Shown here in pieces: positions 17,532 through 24,372 of a stretch of DNA of 38,487 bases (the first letter of the stretch is position 1; each line of letters begins with the position of its first letter). The position numbers were made by a program, and so were the translations under genes. The DNA comes from Oscillospiraceae bacterium (GTDB taxonomy: Bacteria > Bacillota > Clostridia > Oscillospirales > Ruminococcaceae), in the NCBI GenBank assembly GCA_022508825.1, contig JAFLUI010000006.1:1-38487 (forward strand), written 5' to 3'. The notes beneath the pieces are model-generated. The model was not told where the DNA came from and made no database searches. It was given only the letters and a program-made list of their open reading frames with translations.

Positions 17532-17804
17532 TTATCCAAACGGACGAATAGGACCGCTGCTGAGGTCTATTATCAATTTTATTATCAGTAATGTATAATA
17601 AAAGGACGGCATAATTAAAATAAGTAAAAATATTTTTATCTTTTCCAGTTTCGTCATGCTTTTTATAAAATAAACTGACGATAAAATATCTCCTGCGAGA
17701 ATAATTAAAGGTACGATTTTATCAACCGCCAGCAAAAAACAACTAAGAACAGTTGCTGCCGCAAGAATTAAAATACTGACGATATATGTTTTGAATATTT
17801 TCAT
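17532..17804 (-). CDS. Small membrane protein of unknown function
   Basis: A 90-residue hydrophobic protein with three predicted helices (about residues 5-25, 28-48 and 58-80), starting MKIFKTYIVSILILA. The ATG at 17804 has GAGG upstream, while a longer frame to 17873 would run into the hairpin repeat. It is AT-rich and not recognisable as a known family. It lies 17 nt upstream of the GNAT gene, so it is transcribed with the cluster's second half. It might be a membrane anchor or immunity factor, but nothing in the sequence proves this. Confidence 0.6.
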   Translation of the reverse strand: MKIFKTYIVSILILAAATVLSCFLLAVDKIVPLIILAGDILSSVYFIKSMTKLEKIKIFLLILIMPSFYYTLLIIKLIIDLSSGPIRPFG

Positions 17805-17827
17805 AAACAAAAACCTCTTTTTTGTAA

Positions 17828-17987
17828 GGGGAAGCCCTCTATCGCAGGGCTTCCCCTCTTGAAAACAGTCCACAGGACTGTTTTCAATTCACCCCTTGCG
17901 GAGCTCCTGACGCAATGCGGGGCTTTGCCCCACACCCCACCAGAGGCGCTGCCTCTGGACTCCGCCAAAGGAGCGCAGCCCCTTTGG
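17828..17987. repeat. Intergenic cluster of five perfect hairpins
   Basis: There are five inverted repeats in 160 bp: GGGGAAGCCCT/AGGGCTTCCCC (17828-17856), GAAAACAGTCC/GGACTGTTTTC (17861-17885), GGGGCTTTGCCCC (17919-17931), CCAGAGGC/GCCTCTGG (17940-17958) and CCAAAGG/CCTTTGG (17965-17987). The last three with their GC-rich spacers look like an intergenic repeat I recall as common in Ruminococcus-type genomes. No long T-run follows in either direction, so these are not classical terminators. It separates the first three radical SAM genes from the rest of the cluster. Confidence 0.75.
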
Positions 17988-17994
17988 AAACCCA

Positions 17995-19344
17995 TTATTC
18001 TTTATTATCAGATTCTAAACCAAATCTCAGTCCCTGCTTTTTAAAAACTTCCTTGCGGAACAGCGGATTGTAAATAAGATATGTCATAAATCTGTAGGGA
18101 GTCCTCATGTTTGTGTGAATTTCAAACGCCCTTGTAAAAATAGACCCGGGACTGTTGAACCGTCTCCGGCAGTCAAAGGATATCTCCGTCAGCTCGTCCG
18201 CAGTCATATTCTTCGGAACGATGCTTGAATAATTGAAACGGTAATCCTCATGGAGCCACCATTTCCCGTCATAGAGCAGACGTCCCTCCGCTTTCATCTT
18301 TTCATAAAGGGGAGTGTTCGGATATGGCATTAAAATATTGAACGCCGCAAAGGTGAATTTGTTCTTTATTGCGAAATCACAGGTGGCGCGTATGGACTCC
18401 ACCGTGTCGCCGTCATGACCCACGGTGAAAGCCGCCCATGTCTGCAAGCCCCACTGTCGGAGCTGCTCTATCTCGGAGGCGTACATATTTGCAGAGCCCT
18501 TACGGTTGGTACCCTTGTTCATATCGGAAATACACTCGGGAGAGATGGATTCAAACCCGATAACCAGACCCAGACACCCGCTTTTAACCATCAGCTCCAT
18601 AAGCTCCCTGTCCTGCAGCATATCCATACTGCCCTGACTTACCCAGTGAATTTTCAGAGGAATAAGAGCCCGGAAAAGCTCCTTTGCCTTCTCCCTGTTG
18701 CAGACAATATTGTCGTCAACGAAAAATAATAATTTTCTTTTCTGGGATTTTATTTCCCTGACTACCTCGTCCACAGGACGGCAGTAATGGTGGGCATCAA
18801 AATAAACAGAGGACGCACAGAAGCTGCACTTATGACTGCACCCTCTTGAAAACTGCAGCAATGTTATGGGAAGATACCCCTTGCCCTCGAAAATGTCCCG
18901 TCTTGCAATTATCCCCTGCTGGGGACACACCGGCTGAACGGCGGTATATTTTTCTTTCAGGCAGCCGTTTTTGCAGTCCTCTATCATATCCTTCCAGACA
19001 GGCTCTGCGTCCCCTATCATTACGCAGTCGCAGTGCTCCGCCACCTCGTCGGGAATGAGCATTGCGTGCATACCGCCCATGACGGTCTTTACGCCCCGCT
19101 TCCGGTACTCTGCGCTGATCTCGTATGCCCGTCTTGCAGTGAAGGTCTCCACGGTAATGGCGACAAGATCGGTGGGCTCGTCATAGGGAATTGGCTCCAT
19201 GCGGTCATCGTACATCACAACCTCCACGTCCTCCGGCGTAAGAGCTGCAAGGATGCCAAGCGGCAGAGGCTCCATACGTCCCTCGTCAACATAGAGACTA
19301 TGCTCCCGTCTGCCGATATTAGGCTTTATCAGTGTCAGCTTCAT
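17995..19344 (-). CDS. B12-binding domain radical SAM protein, paralogue 3 (subtype A)
   Basis: A 449-residue protein with a cobalamin-binding domain (VMGGMHAMLIPDE near 88-100) and radical SAM cysteines C169, C173 and C176 (SRGCSHKCSFC). It is strongly similar in plan and wording to paralogue 1, including MEPL in the first 30 residues, DDRMEPI, and a C-terminal PYPNTPLYEKM plus WWL motif, so the two arose by duplication. The ATG lies inside the 3' end of the upstream paralogue (26-nt overlap), implying coupled translation. The reaction and substrate are unknown. The stop is directly beside the hairpin-cluster repeat. Confidence 0.9.
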   Translation of the reverse strand: MKLTLIKPNIGRREHSLYVDEGRMEPLPLGILAALTPEDVEVVMYDDRMEPIPYDEPTDLVAITVETFTARRAYEISAEYRKRGVKTVMGGMHAMLIPDEVAEHCDCVMIGDAEPVWKDMIEDCKNGCLKEKYTAVQPVCPQQGIIARRDIFEGKGYLPITLLQFSRGCSHKCSFCASSVYFDAHHYCRPVDEVVREIKSQKRKLLFFVDDNIVCNREKAKELFRALIPLKIHWVSQGSMDMLQDRELMELMVKSGCLGLVIGFESISPECISDMNKGTNRKGSANMYASEIEQLRQWGLQTWAAFTVGHDGDTVESIRATCDFAIKNKFTFAAFNILMPYPNTPLYEKMKAEGRLLYDGKWWLHEDYRFNYSSIVPKNMTADELTEISFDCRRRFNSPGSIFTRAFEIHTNMRTPYRFMTYLIYNPLFRKEVFKKQGLRFGLESDNKE

Positions 19345-20641
19345 TCAGTATCCCTCCCAGCAGCTCGCCGTTTTTCTTGTGTATCTCCCGTCTGGAAATA
19401 AAATTTATCATCAGGAACACAAACAGGTTTTCAGGAGTCCAGTTGTGTCTGCTCCCGAAAAGACGTTTTATTATACACCGCAGAGAATAAAAATCCGTCC
19501 GCATTTTCATGCACCCGTCCCGCAGTTCCTCGGGAGACATATTTTTCGGCAGATAAGCGGTGTCCCCGTAACGGTATTTGTCCGACAGCCACCACTTTTT
19601 ATAAAGAAGCCTGTTTTCCTGCTCCATGCGTTTATAGACACCCGTCCCCGGCATAGGGATAAGGGCGTTGAAATTTGTCACGGCGATATTATTTTTCACC
19701 GCAAAATCATAGGTCTTTTCAAACACATCGGGCTTGTCCGCGTCAAGACCCATCACAAATGTGCCGTAAATCAGCATACCGTGCCTGTAGATGTTCTCGA
19801 TGACCTTTTCATAGTCAGACGCCGCATTTGCAGACTTTTTTATCTCCTTCAGACTTTCGGCGTTGAGGCTCTCGAAGCCCATAAGCACAAGGATGCACCC
19901 CGACCTTTTCATTTCGGAGAGCAGCTGGTCGTCCCTTGCCGCGTCCATGCTTATCTGACACGCCCACTTCTTTTTCAGGGGGGCTATCACTTTAAAAAGC
20001 TCCATAGCGGACGCCCTGTCATAAAATAAATTATCGTCCACGAAGAAAATTATTTTTTCCTTAGACCGTCTGAGTTCCTCTGCTATCATCTCCGCAGGCT
20101 TGCGGCGGACGCATTTATACATGGTCTTGATAGAGCAGAAATCACAATTGAATTTGCATCCCCGGGATATCTGATACACTCCGATGCCGTAATATTTATG
20201 ACGGTACACCTCCGGACAGTCAGGCACGGGACGCAGCGGCAGAGACTCGCTCGAACAGTACCTTTCCTTGGGACGTCCATTCTGACAGTCATTCAAAAAA
20301 TCTCCCCATGTGTCCTCGGCGTCACCTATAATGACAGTGTCCGCATAACGGAGCATTTCCTCCGGCATAACACTGGCATGGAAGCCACCCATGACAATGA
20401 TATTTTTATCGGTGCGGTATTTTTTCGCAAGGATATATGCCCGCTTCGCGGTGTAGGTCTCCACGGAAAAAGCGATGATGTCCGAGTCTATTTTCTCGGG
20501 GAGCTTTTCGACACGCTCGTCCAGAAATTCAATTTCAAAATCGGAGGGGGTAAGACTTTTTATTATCCCGAACAGGATAGGCTTCATAGCGTCCGAGCTT
20601 ACCCGCTCAAACATATTAACTCTTATAAATGTAATTTTCAT
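19319..20641 (-). CDS. B12-binding domain radical SAM protein, paralogue 4 (subtype A)
   Basis: A 440-residue protein with a cobalamin-binding domain (VMGGFHASVMPEE near 83-95) and CxxxCxxC at C162, C166 and C169 (SRGCKFNCDFC). It belongs to subtype A by PMPGTGVYKRM and KWWLSDKYRYG in the C-terminal region. Compared with paralogues 1 and 3, its N-terminus is shorter by about seven residues. The start overlaps the upstream stop as TAATG and the end overlaps the next start by 26 nt, so three radical SAM genes form a translation-coupled chain. By family, it is expected to be an oxygen-sensitive cytoplasmic enzyme with a [4Fe-4S] cluster and cobalamin. Confidence 0.9.
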   Translation of the reverse strand: MKITFIRVNMFERVSSDAMKPILFGIIKSLTPSDFEIEFLDERVEKLPEKIDSDIIAFSVETYTAKRAYILAKKYRTDKNIIVMGGFHASVMPEEMLRYADTVIIGDAEDTWGDFLNDCQNGRPKERYCSSESLPLRPVPDCPEVYRHKYYGIGVYQISRGCKFNCDFCSIKTMYKCVRRKPAEMIAEELRRSKEKIIFFVDDNLFYDRASAMELFKVIAPLKKKWACQISMDAARDDQLLSEMKRSGCILVLMGFESLNAESLKEIKKSANAASDYEKVIENIYRHGMLIYGTFVMGLDADKPDVFEKTYDFAVKNNIAVTNFNALIPMPGTGVYKRMEQENRLLYKKWWLSDKYRYGDTAYLPKNMSPEELRDGCMKMRTDFYSLRCIIKRLFGSRHNWTPENLFVFLMINFISRREIHKKNGELLGGILNEADTDKA

Positions 20642-21939
20642 TATCTGTACTTCTTATCAATTCCGAGATATTTGAATCCGATATTTGCCCCCAGCAGGAT
20701 AAAAACATAGGCGTTTTTTCTCCATGGAGAGGTAAATGTGCGGCGCAGGACTCTTTTCCAGCTGTAGGCTTCCTTCCACACCTGACGGTAAATTTCATTC
20801 AGACGCTCCGCGGTCATATTTGTGGGACGGAACACCGCATTGTGCTGATTGTAGACGCTCCAGTCCTTTGTGGTGAGCCTGCCGTCCCGTTCATATTCGG
20901 TAAAAAGACGTGTCCCCGGATAGGGTGTGAGGACTGCAAAGCGGCATATGTCCAGCCCAAGCCTGTCCACACGCTCTGGGAGGGCGAGAAGCTCCTCCTC
21001 GGTGTCGCTGTCAAAGCCCAGCACAAAGCAGCCGTTTACAGCAATGCCGTGACTATGTATGTTGTCGATGATCTCCTTGTATTTGTCCGTCTCACGGAAC
21101 CGCTTTCCCACGCTTTTTAATGAACTCTGATTAAGGGACTCCAGTCCGATAAGGACGCCTCTGCAGCCGCTTTCATAGGCTGCCTGCATAAGCTCATGGT
21201 CATAACCGAAATCAGCAGTTGCGTTGGACGCCCACAGAATTTTCAGTGGCTTCATTGCTTCCATAAGAGCCATTGCATACTCCCTGTCCGCAAAAAAATT
21301 AGGATCATAGAAAATCAGCAGCTTGGTTTTAAGACTGCGTATCTCATTTATGACATTTTCAATGGGACGGGGATCGCTTTTCCACATTGTCCGCATGGAG
21401 CAGTATTTGCAGACATTTCCGCAGCCCCGGTTTGCAGTCATTGCAGGTATTTTCAGCTTTTTTCTGTTAGTGATCTTATCTCTTGCGGGTATGGGAAATT
21501 CCGCCGCACAGACATTGAAATTACAGTATCGGGGCTTGGGCGTCCCTGCAATGAAGTCGCCTATAAATTCGGGGACGGAAATTTCCCCGGGACCCATAAT
21601 GACAGTATCGCAGTGCTCTGCCACCTCGTCGGGAAGAGCAGTTGCATGGTATCCCCCGCAGACGATATAGGAGCCCCGCTTTCTGAACTCATCACAGTGT
21701 CTGTAGGCAGAAAATGCAGAGGAGGTCTCAAAGGTTATCATAATAAGATCATAATGCTCACTGTCGTAGTCCACCCGCTGGGAGTTTTCGTCCACAACGT
21801 CTATTTTTTCAAAGGCACCCTCCGGTATCAGAGGATACAGCGCCGCCAGCGTCAGGGACGGATAGGAAAGCAGGTTCGAGAATTTTCCTCTGTAGGATGT
21901 TTCCTCCGAATTCCATGCGTGTATCATAAGCAGCTTCAA
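20641..21939 (-). CDS. B12-binding domain radical SAM protein, paralogue 5 (subtype B, first gene of cluster)
   Basis: About 432 residues, with a cobalamin-binding domain (VCGGYHATALPDE near 93-105) and C173, C177 and C180 (NRGCGNVCKYC). Subtype B is shown by TPYPGTRLFTEYERDGR and DWSVYNQHN. The start is probably a TTG at 21939: GAGGAGG lies 7-8 nt upstream and the resulting MKLLMIHAW matches the start of the other paralogues; an in-frame ATG at 21996 overlaps the promoter -35 box. It is the promoter-proximal gene of the cluster and lies just after the sigma/anti-sigma genes. Its substrate may be the same as that of paralogue 2. Confidence 0.88.
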   Translation of the reverse strand: MKLLMIHAWNSEETSYRGKFSNLLSYPSLTLAALYPLIPEGAFEKIDVVDENSQRVDYDSEHYDLIMITFETSSAFSAYRHCDEFRKRGSYIVCGGYHATALPDEVAEHCDTVIMGPGEISVPEFIGDFIAGTPKPRYCNFNVCAAEFPIPARDKITNRKKLKIPAMTANRGCGNVCKYCSMRTMWKSDPRPIENVINEIRSLKTKLLIFYDPNFFADREYAMALMEAMKPLKILWASNATADFGYDHELMQAAYESGCRGVLIGLESLNQSSLKSVGKRFRETDKYKEIIDNIHSHGIAVNGCFVLGFDSDTEEELLALPERVDRLGLDICRFAVLTPYPGTRLFTEYERDGRLTTKDWSVYNQHNAVFRPTNMTAERLNEIYRQVWKEAYSWKRVLRRTFTSPWRKNAYVFILLGANIGFKYLGIDKKYR

Positions 21940-21967
21940 AGCGAGTCCTCCTCTTACTATTTTTATT

Positions 21968-21996
21968 AGTATAGCACATTCTGCCCTTAATTGCAA
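21968..21996 (-). promoter_or_regulatory. Promoter of the radical SAM/GH3 cluster
   Basis: On the minus strand there is TTGCAA (21996-21991), a 17-nt spacer and TATACT (21973-21968), about 30 nt before the TTG start of the first radical SAM gene. It lies right after the anti-sigma stop, and no terminator is visible between them, so read-through from the sigma operon is also possible. Confidence 0.75.
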
Positions 21997-22001
21997 CCAA
22001 T

Positions 22002-22226
22002 TCAGGTCATATCAATACTGCGGAGACCGTCCTTTATGCCCGGACTGTGCGCCGCTGCCACTGCTGCCACCGATGTTGTAAGGACTACCGCCAGTGCAAT
22101 GCAGGCGGTGCCTATCTGACGGCGGCGGTCTTTTATTTTTTTTGCTCTTGCAACCACCTCAGAGATATCCTCTGACAGGTCGCTTTCACTTTCGATCTCC
22201 GACATGATCTCGTTATACTTATTCAT
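22002..22226 (-). CDS. Short anti-sigma-like single-helix membrane protein
   Basis: 74 residues: an acidic cytoplasmic segment of about 40 residues (SEIESESDLSEDISEVVARA), a basic stop-transfer KKIKDRRR, one helix (IGTACIALAVVLTTSVAAVAAA) and only about 15 residues outside. It overlaps the sigma factor gene by 8 nt with AAAGGAG 7 nt before the ATG, the usual layout of an ECF sigma with its membrane anti-sigma factor. Typical partners have a large external sensor domain, which is missing here, so it is either a minimal anti-sigma factor or a truncated one. There is no zinc-binding HxxxCxxC motif. Confidence 0.65.
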   Translation of the reverse strand: MNKYNEIMSEIESESDLSEDISEVVARAKKIKDRRRQIGTACIALAVVLTTSVAAVAAAHSPGIKDGLRSIDMT

Positions 22227-22704
22227 AAACATTCTCCTTTTCATCTGCGAGGTATTTTTTTAGTTTTTCTCTGCCCCGCTGCAGACGAGTAGTGACTGCA
22301 GTGGTGCTTATGTGCAGGATATCACCTATTTCCGCAGCGGTGTACCCCATATAATAATGGAGGTGTATCACCCCGCGGTATTCAGGCTTGAGCTGTTTCA
22401 GAGCCTCCTCAAGAGCGACCGCATCGTCCCGTTCATCGCTTATGCTGATGTTGTCGGGAAGCTCCGCCCTTTGTCTGAAATATCCTGACTTAACATGATT
22501 TTTGCTGAGATTTATTGTTATCCTTATCAGCCATGCCTTCTTCCCCTCCTGGTCGGGAAAGGGCTTGGCGCGAAGATACAGCTTTACAAATGTCTCCTGG
22601 ACGATATCGTCGCAGCAGGACAGGTCTCCCGTACAGCTGTACGCAAGCCTGAACAGCATACTGCGGTATTGTTCCATATCCGCTTTCAGCTCGTCATTGG
22701 TCAT
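22219..22704 (-). CDS. ECF-type RNA polymerase sigma factor
   Basis: A 161-residue sigma-70 family protein with the two ECF domains: sigma-2 at about residues 8-75 (LAYSCTGDLSCCDDIVQETFVKLY) and sigma-4 at about 100-155 (LKPEYRGVIHLHYYMGYTAAEIGDIL, then TAVTTRLQRGREKLKKYL). The ATG at 22704 follows AAAGGAGG; a frame extending to 22773 has no such site. It is transcribed with the short anti-sigma-like gene and lies immediately upstream of the radical SAM cluster, so it may control that cluster, although the cluster also has a housekeeping-like promoter. The inducing signal is not deducible. Confidence 0.92.
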   Translation of the reverse strand: MTNDELKADMEQYRSMLFRLAYSCTGDLSCCDDIVQETFVKLYLRAKPFPDQEGKKAWLIRITINLSKNHVKSGYFRQRAELPDNISISDERDDAVALEEALKQLKPEYRGVIHLHYYMGYTAAEIGDILHISTTAVTTRLQRGREKLKKYLADEKENVYE

Positions 22705-22822
22705 TGTGAACGACCTCCTTTCGCTTTTTCGGACGTCCTGTATATAAAACAATTCAGAAATGGATTTTGTCACAGAGTAATCGTATAATTTTATTTTGTA
22801 TCAAAAAGCAAGGCAAAAGGTA

Positions 22823-22851
22823 TTGTATAAAGCAATGCAATATGGTATAAT
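22823..22851 (+). promoter_or_regulatory. Promoter of the small antitoxin-like gene
   Basis: TTGTAT (22823-22828), a 17-nt spacer and TATAAT (22846-22851) lie directly before GGAGGAG and the ATG at 22875. The transcript leader would be only about 15-20 nt. Confidence 0.75.
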
Positions 22852-22874
22852 ATATACGGAGGAGCGATACTATA

Positions 22875-23048
22875 ATGCAAAAAACTTATATTGATGTCAC
22901 ACAAAAACCTACCCCGGAGCAGATAAAAATGCTTGAAAAAGCTGAAAAATTGCCTGCCGTTCCAGATGACGACTGTCCCGAGCTTTCAAAGGACGAGCTT
23001 TTTCAGTTCAGAAGAATATCCGGTGAAAAAAGAGCCGCTGCACAATGA
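22875..23048 (+). CDS. Small orphan antitoxin-like protein (57 residues)
   Basis: A complete mini-gene with promoter, GGAGGAG ribosome site and terminator. The 57-residue product contains TPEQIKMLEKAEKLPAV and DDDCPELSKDELFQFRRI. This wording recalls, from memory, short antitoxin-like proteins of Firmicutes (PELTxEQLxxFRRx pattern), but I know no fixed family name. The C-terminal region that usually follows in longer relatives is absent, and no toxin gene is adjacent; the next gene is cheB on the other strand. The last codons lie inside the terminator stem. It may be an orphan antitoxin or a remnant. The coding call is good; the function is uncertain. Confidence 0.6.
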   Translation: MQKTYIDVTQKPTPEQIKMLEKAEKLPAVPDDDCPELSKDELFQFRRISGEKRAAAQ

Positions 23049-23066
23049 CCCGTGCAGCAGCTCTTT
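23029..23066. terminator. Bidirectional terminator between the small ORF and cheB
   Basis: AAAGAGCCGCTGCAC (23029-23043) pairs with GTGCAGCAGCTCTTT (23052-23066) with one mismatch and an 8-nt loop; A runs and T runs flank it. It ends the convergent small plus-strand gene and the minus-strand che operon. Confidence 0.85.
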
Positions 23067-23071
23067 AATTA

Positions 23072-24250
23072 TCAGTTCCATCCATCGGTAAGACGCCTGC
23101 AGATAGTCTTTCCGATGTTGGGCAGTGCCTGCTGCTCACAGCAGGCTCCCAGCTTGTAAGCCTCCATAGGCATACCGTAAACAACGCTGGATTCCTTATC
23201 CTGCCCGATAGTATGTGCGCCGCTCTGACGCATTTTCAGCAGACCCTTTGCACCGTCTGCGCCCATTCCTGTCATAAGCGCACCGATGCCCTTGTTTCCT
23301 GCTGTTTCCGCAAAGCTGGTGAACAGCACATCCACCGATGGGCAGTGTCCCGACACCTTTTCTCCTGCATAACACTTTACATAGTAGCCCTTTGCATCCT
23401 TTTTAAGCTCCATCTGGAACCCCCCTGCAGCAATAAGACACAAGCCCTGTCTGAGCCTGTCGCCGTCTGCGGCTTCCTTCACCGTTATTGTACAGCATTT
23501 GTCCATGCGCTCACTGTAGAGCTTTGTAAAAACAGGAGGCATATGCTGTACCACCAGCACAGGAGGCATTGTATCGGGAAAAGATCTCAAAACACATTCC
23601 AGAGCGTCAGTGCCTCCCGTAGAAGCGCCCAGCGCAACGATATAGCCTTCCCTGCAGCGTGTGGAAAGCCTTGATATATCGTCCTTTGAGGGGAGATTCG
23701 GAATGACCCTTCCGAATTTTTTCCCGCTTTCCGCCATCAGCTGCGCAACTCTGTCCGCCTCTCCATTCGCTGAGACAGCTGAAGCCGCGGCAGATGCTGC
23801 ATTCACTGCATTTTTTGCAGCAGGCAGAGGGAGAGAAACTACCCTTGGTACCTTTCTTGCGGCTATAGCTACCTTTGAGCTCAACAGTGTATAGAAGGTC
23901 TTATTTTCGGACAGGCTTTTCGGCTTCATAAGAAAGCCTGCAGCTCCTGCGTCAATAGCTTCCTTTTCCTTTGCCATCCCTGATATCATCACACACGGTA
24001 TGGGATACTGCTTCATAAGCTGCTTAAGAAAAGTGATGCCGTCCATTTTGGGCATGATAACATCCATCACAAGCACGTCGGGCTTGCACGCCATTATCTT
24101 ATCTCTGGCTTCAAATGCGTCAGCAGCCTCCCCCACCACTTCAATATTGGAGGTGTCAGCAAGACCCGCTTTTAAGGAGACCCGGAATGCAGCCGAATCG
24201 TCAACTACGAATATTTTTATTTTGGATGTCGGATTCATTCTCTCGATCAT
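23072..24250 (-). CDS. cheB: Chemotaxis protein-glutamate methylesterase CheB
   Basis: 392 residues: a receiver domain (about 9-130; acidic pocket D17-D18, phospho-acceptor D63 in VMDVIMPKMDG), an Ala-rich linker (about 140-200) and a C-terminal methylesterase domain with the catalytic triad S210 (GASTGGTDAL), H236 (QHMPP) and D332 (MTGMGADGA). It removes methyl groups from, and may deamidate, chemoreceptors. It is the last gene of the cheA-W-R-B operon. The start is uncertain: GGAG lies 13 nt before the ATG at 24250, and a second ATG at 24238 has only a weak site. The 122-nt gap from cheR contains a large hairpin. Confidence 0.95.
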   Translation of the reverse strand: MIERMNPTSKIKIFVVDDSAAFRVSLKAGLADTSNIEVVGEAADAFEARDKIMACKPDVLVMDVIMPKMDGITFLKQLMKQYPIPCVMISGMAKEKEAIDAGAAGFLMKPKSLSENKTFYTLLSSKVAIAARKVPRVVSLPLPAAKNAVNAASAAASAVSANGEADRVAQLMAESGKKFGRVIPNLPSKDDISRLSTRCREGYIVALGASTGGTDALECVLRSFPDTMPPVLVVQHMPPVFTKLYSERMDKCCTITVKEAADGDRLRQGLCLIAAGGFQMELKKDAKGYYVKCYAGEKVSGHCPSVDVLFTSFAETAGNKGIGALMTGMGADGAKGLLKMRQSGAHTIGQDKESSVVYGMPMEAYKLGACCEQQALPNIGKTICRRLTDGWN

Positions 24251-24286
24251 CGATTCGGCACGTCTCCTTTCATATAAATTTGATAA

Positions 24287-24330
24287 GGGGCATAGCCGCG
24301 GTCAGCTGACGCTTGACCGTGGTTATCCCC
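24287..24330 (-). repeat. Large imperfect hairpin in the cheR-cheB gap
   Basis: GGGGCATAGCCGCGGTCA (24287-24304) pairs with TGACCGTGGTTATCCCC (24314-24330), giving about 15 paired bases around a 9-nt loop. It lies before cheB within an operon and lacks a T-run, so it is more likely an RNA-processing or attenuation element than a terminator. Confidence 0.6.
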
Positions 24331-24372
24331 CACTAAAAACTGCGTGTTTCTCCGTCATAAAGGCGGGGCCGG

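Noticed and set aside
17828-17987. Possible CRISPR array.
   Set aside because: The hairpins differ from each other in sequence and length; there is no regular direct repeat-spacer pattern and no cas gene.
11060-21939. RiPP cluster with a precursor peptide.
   Set aside because: No short ORF with a leader-core layout lies near the radical SAM genes, and these proteins have N-terminal B12-binding domains rather than SPASM extensions or peptide-recognition domains.
21196-21969. A 257-codon plus-strand frame opposite the first radical SAM gene.
   Set aside because: It mirrors a well-supported radical SAM gene with all motifs, and lacks a ribosome site and family resemblance.
21940-22002. Cobalamin riboswitch upstream of the B12-radical SAM cluster.
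   Set aside because: Only about 60 bp separate the anti-sigma stop from the first radical SAM gene, too short, and no B12-box sequence is present.
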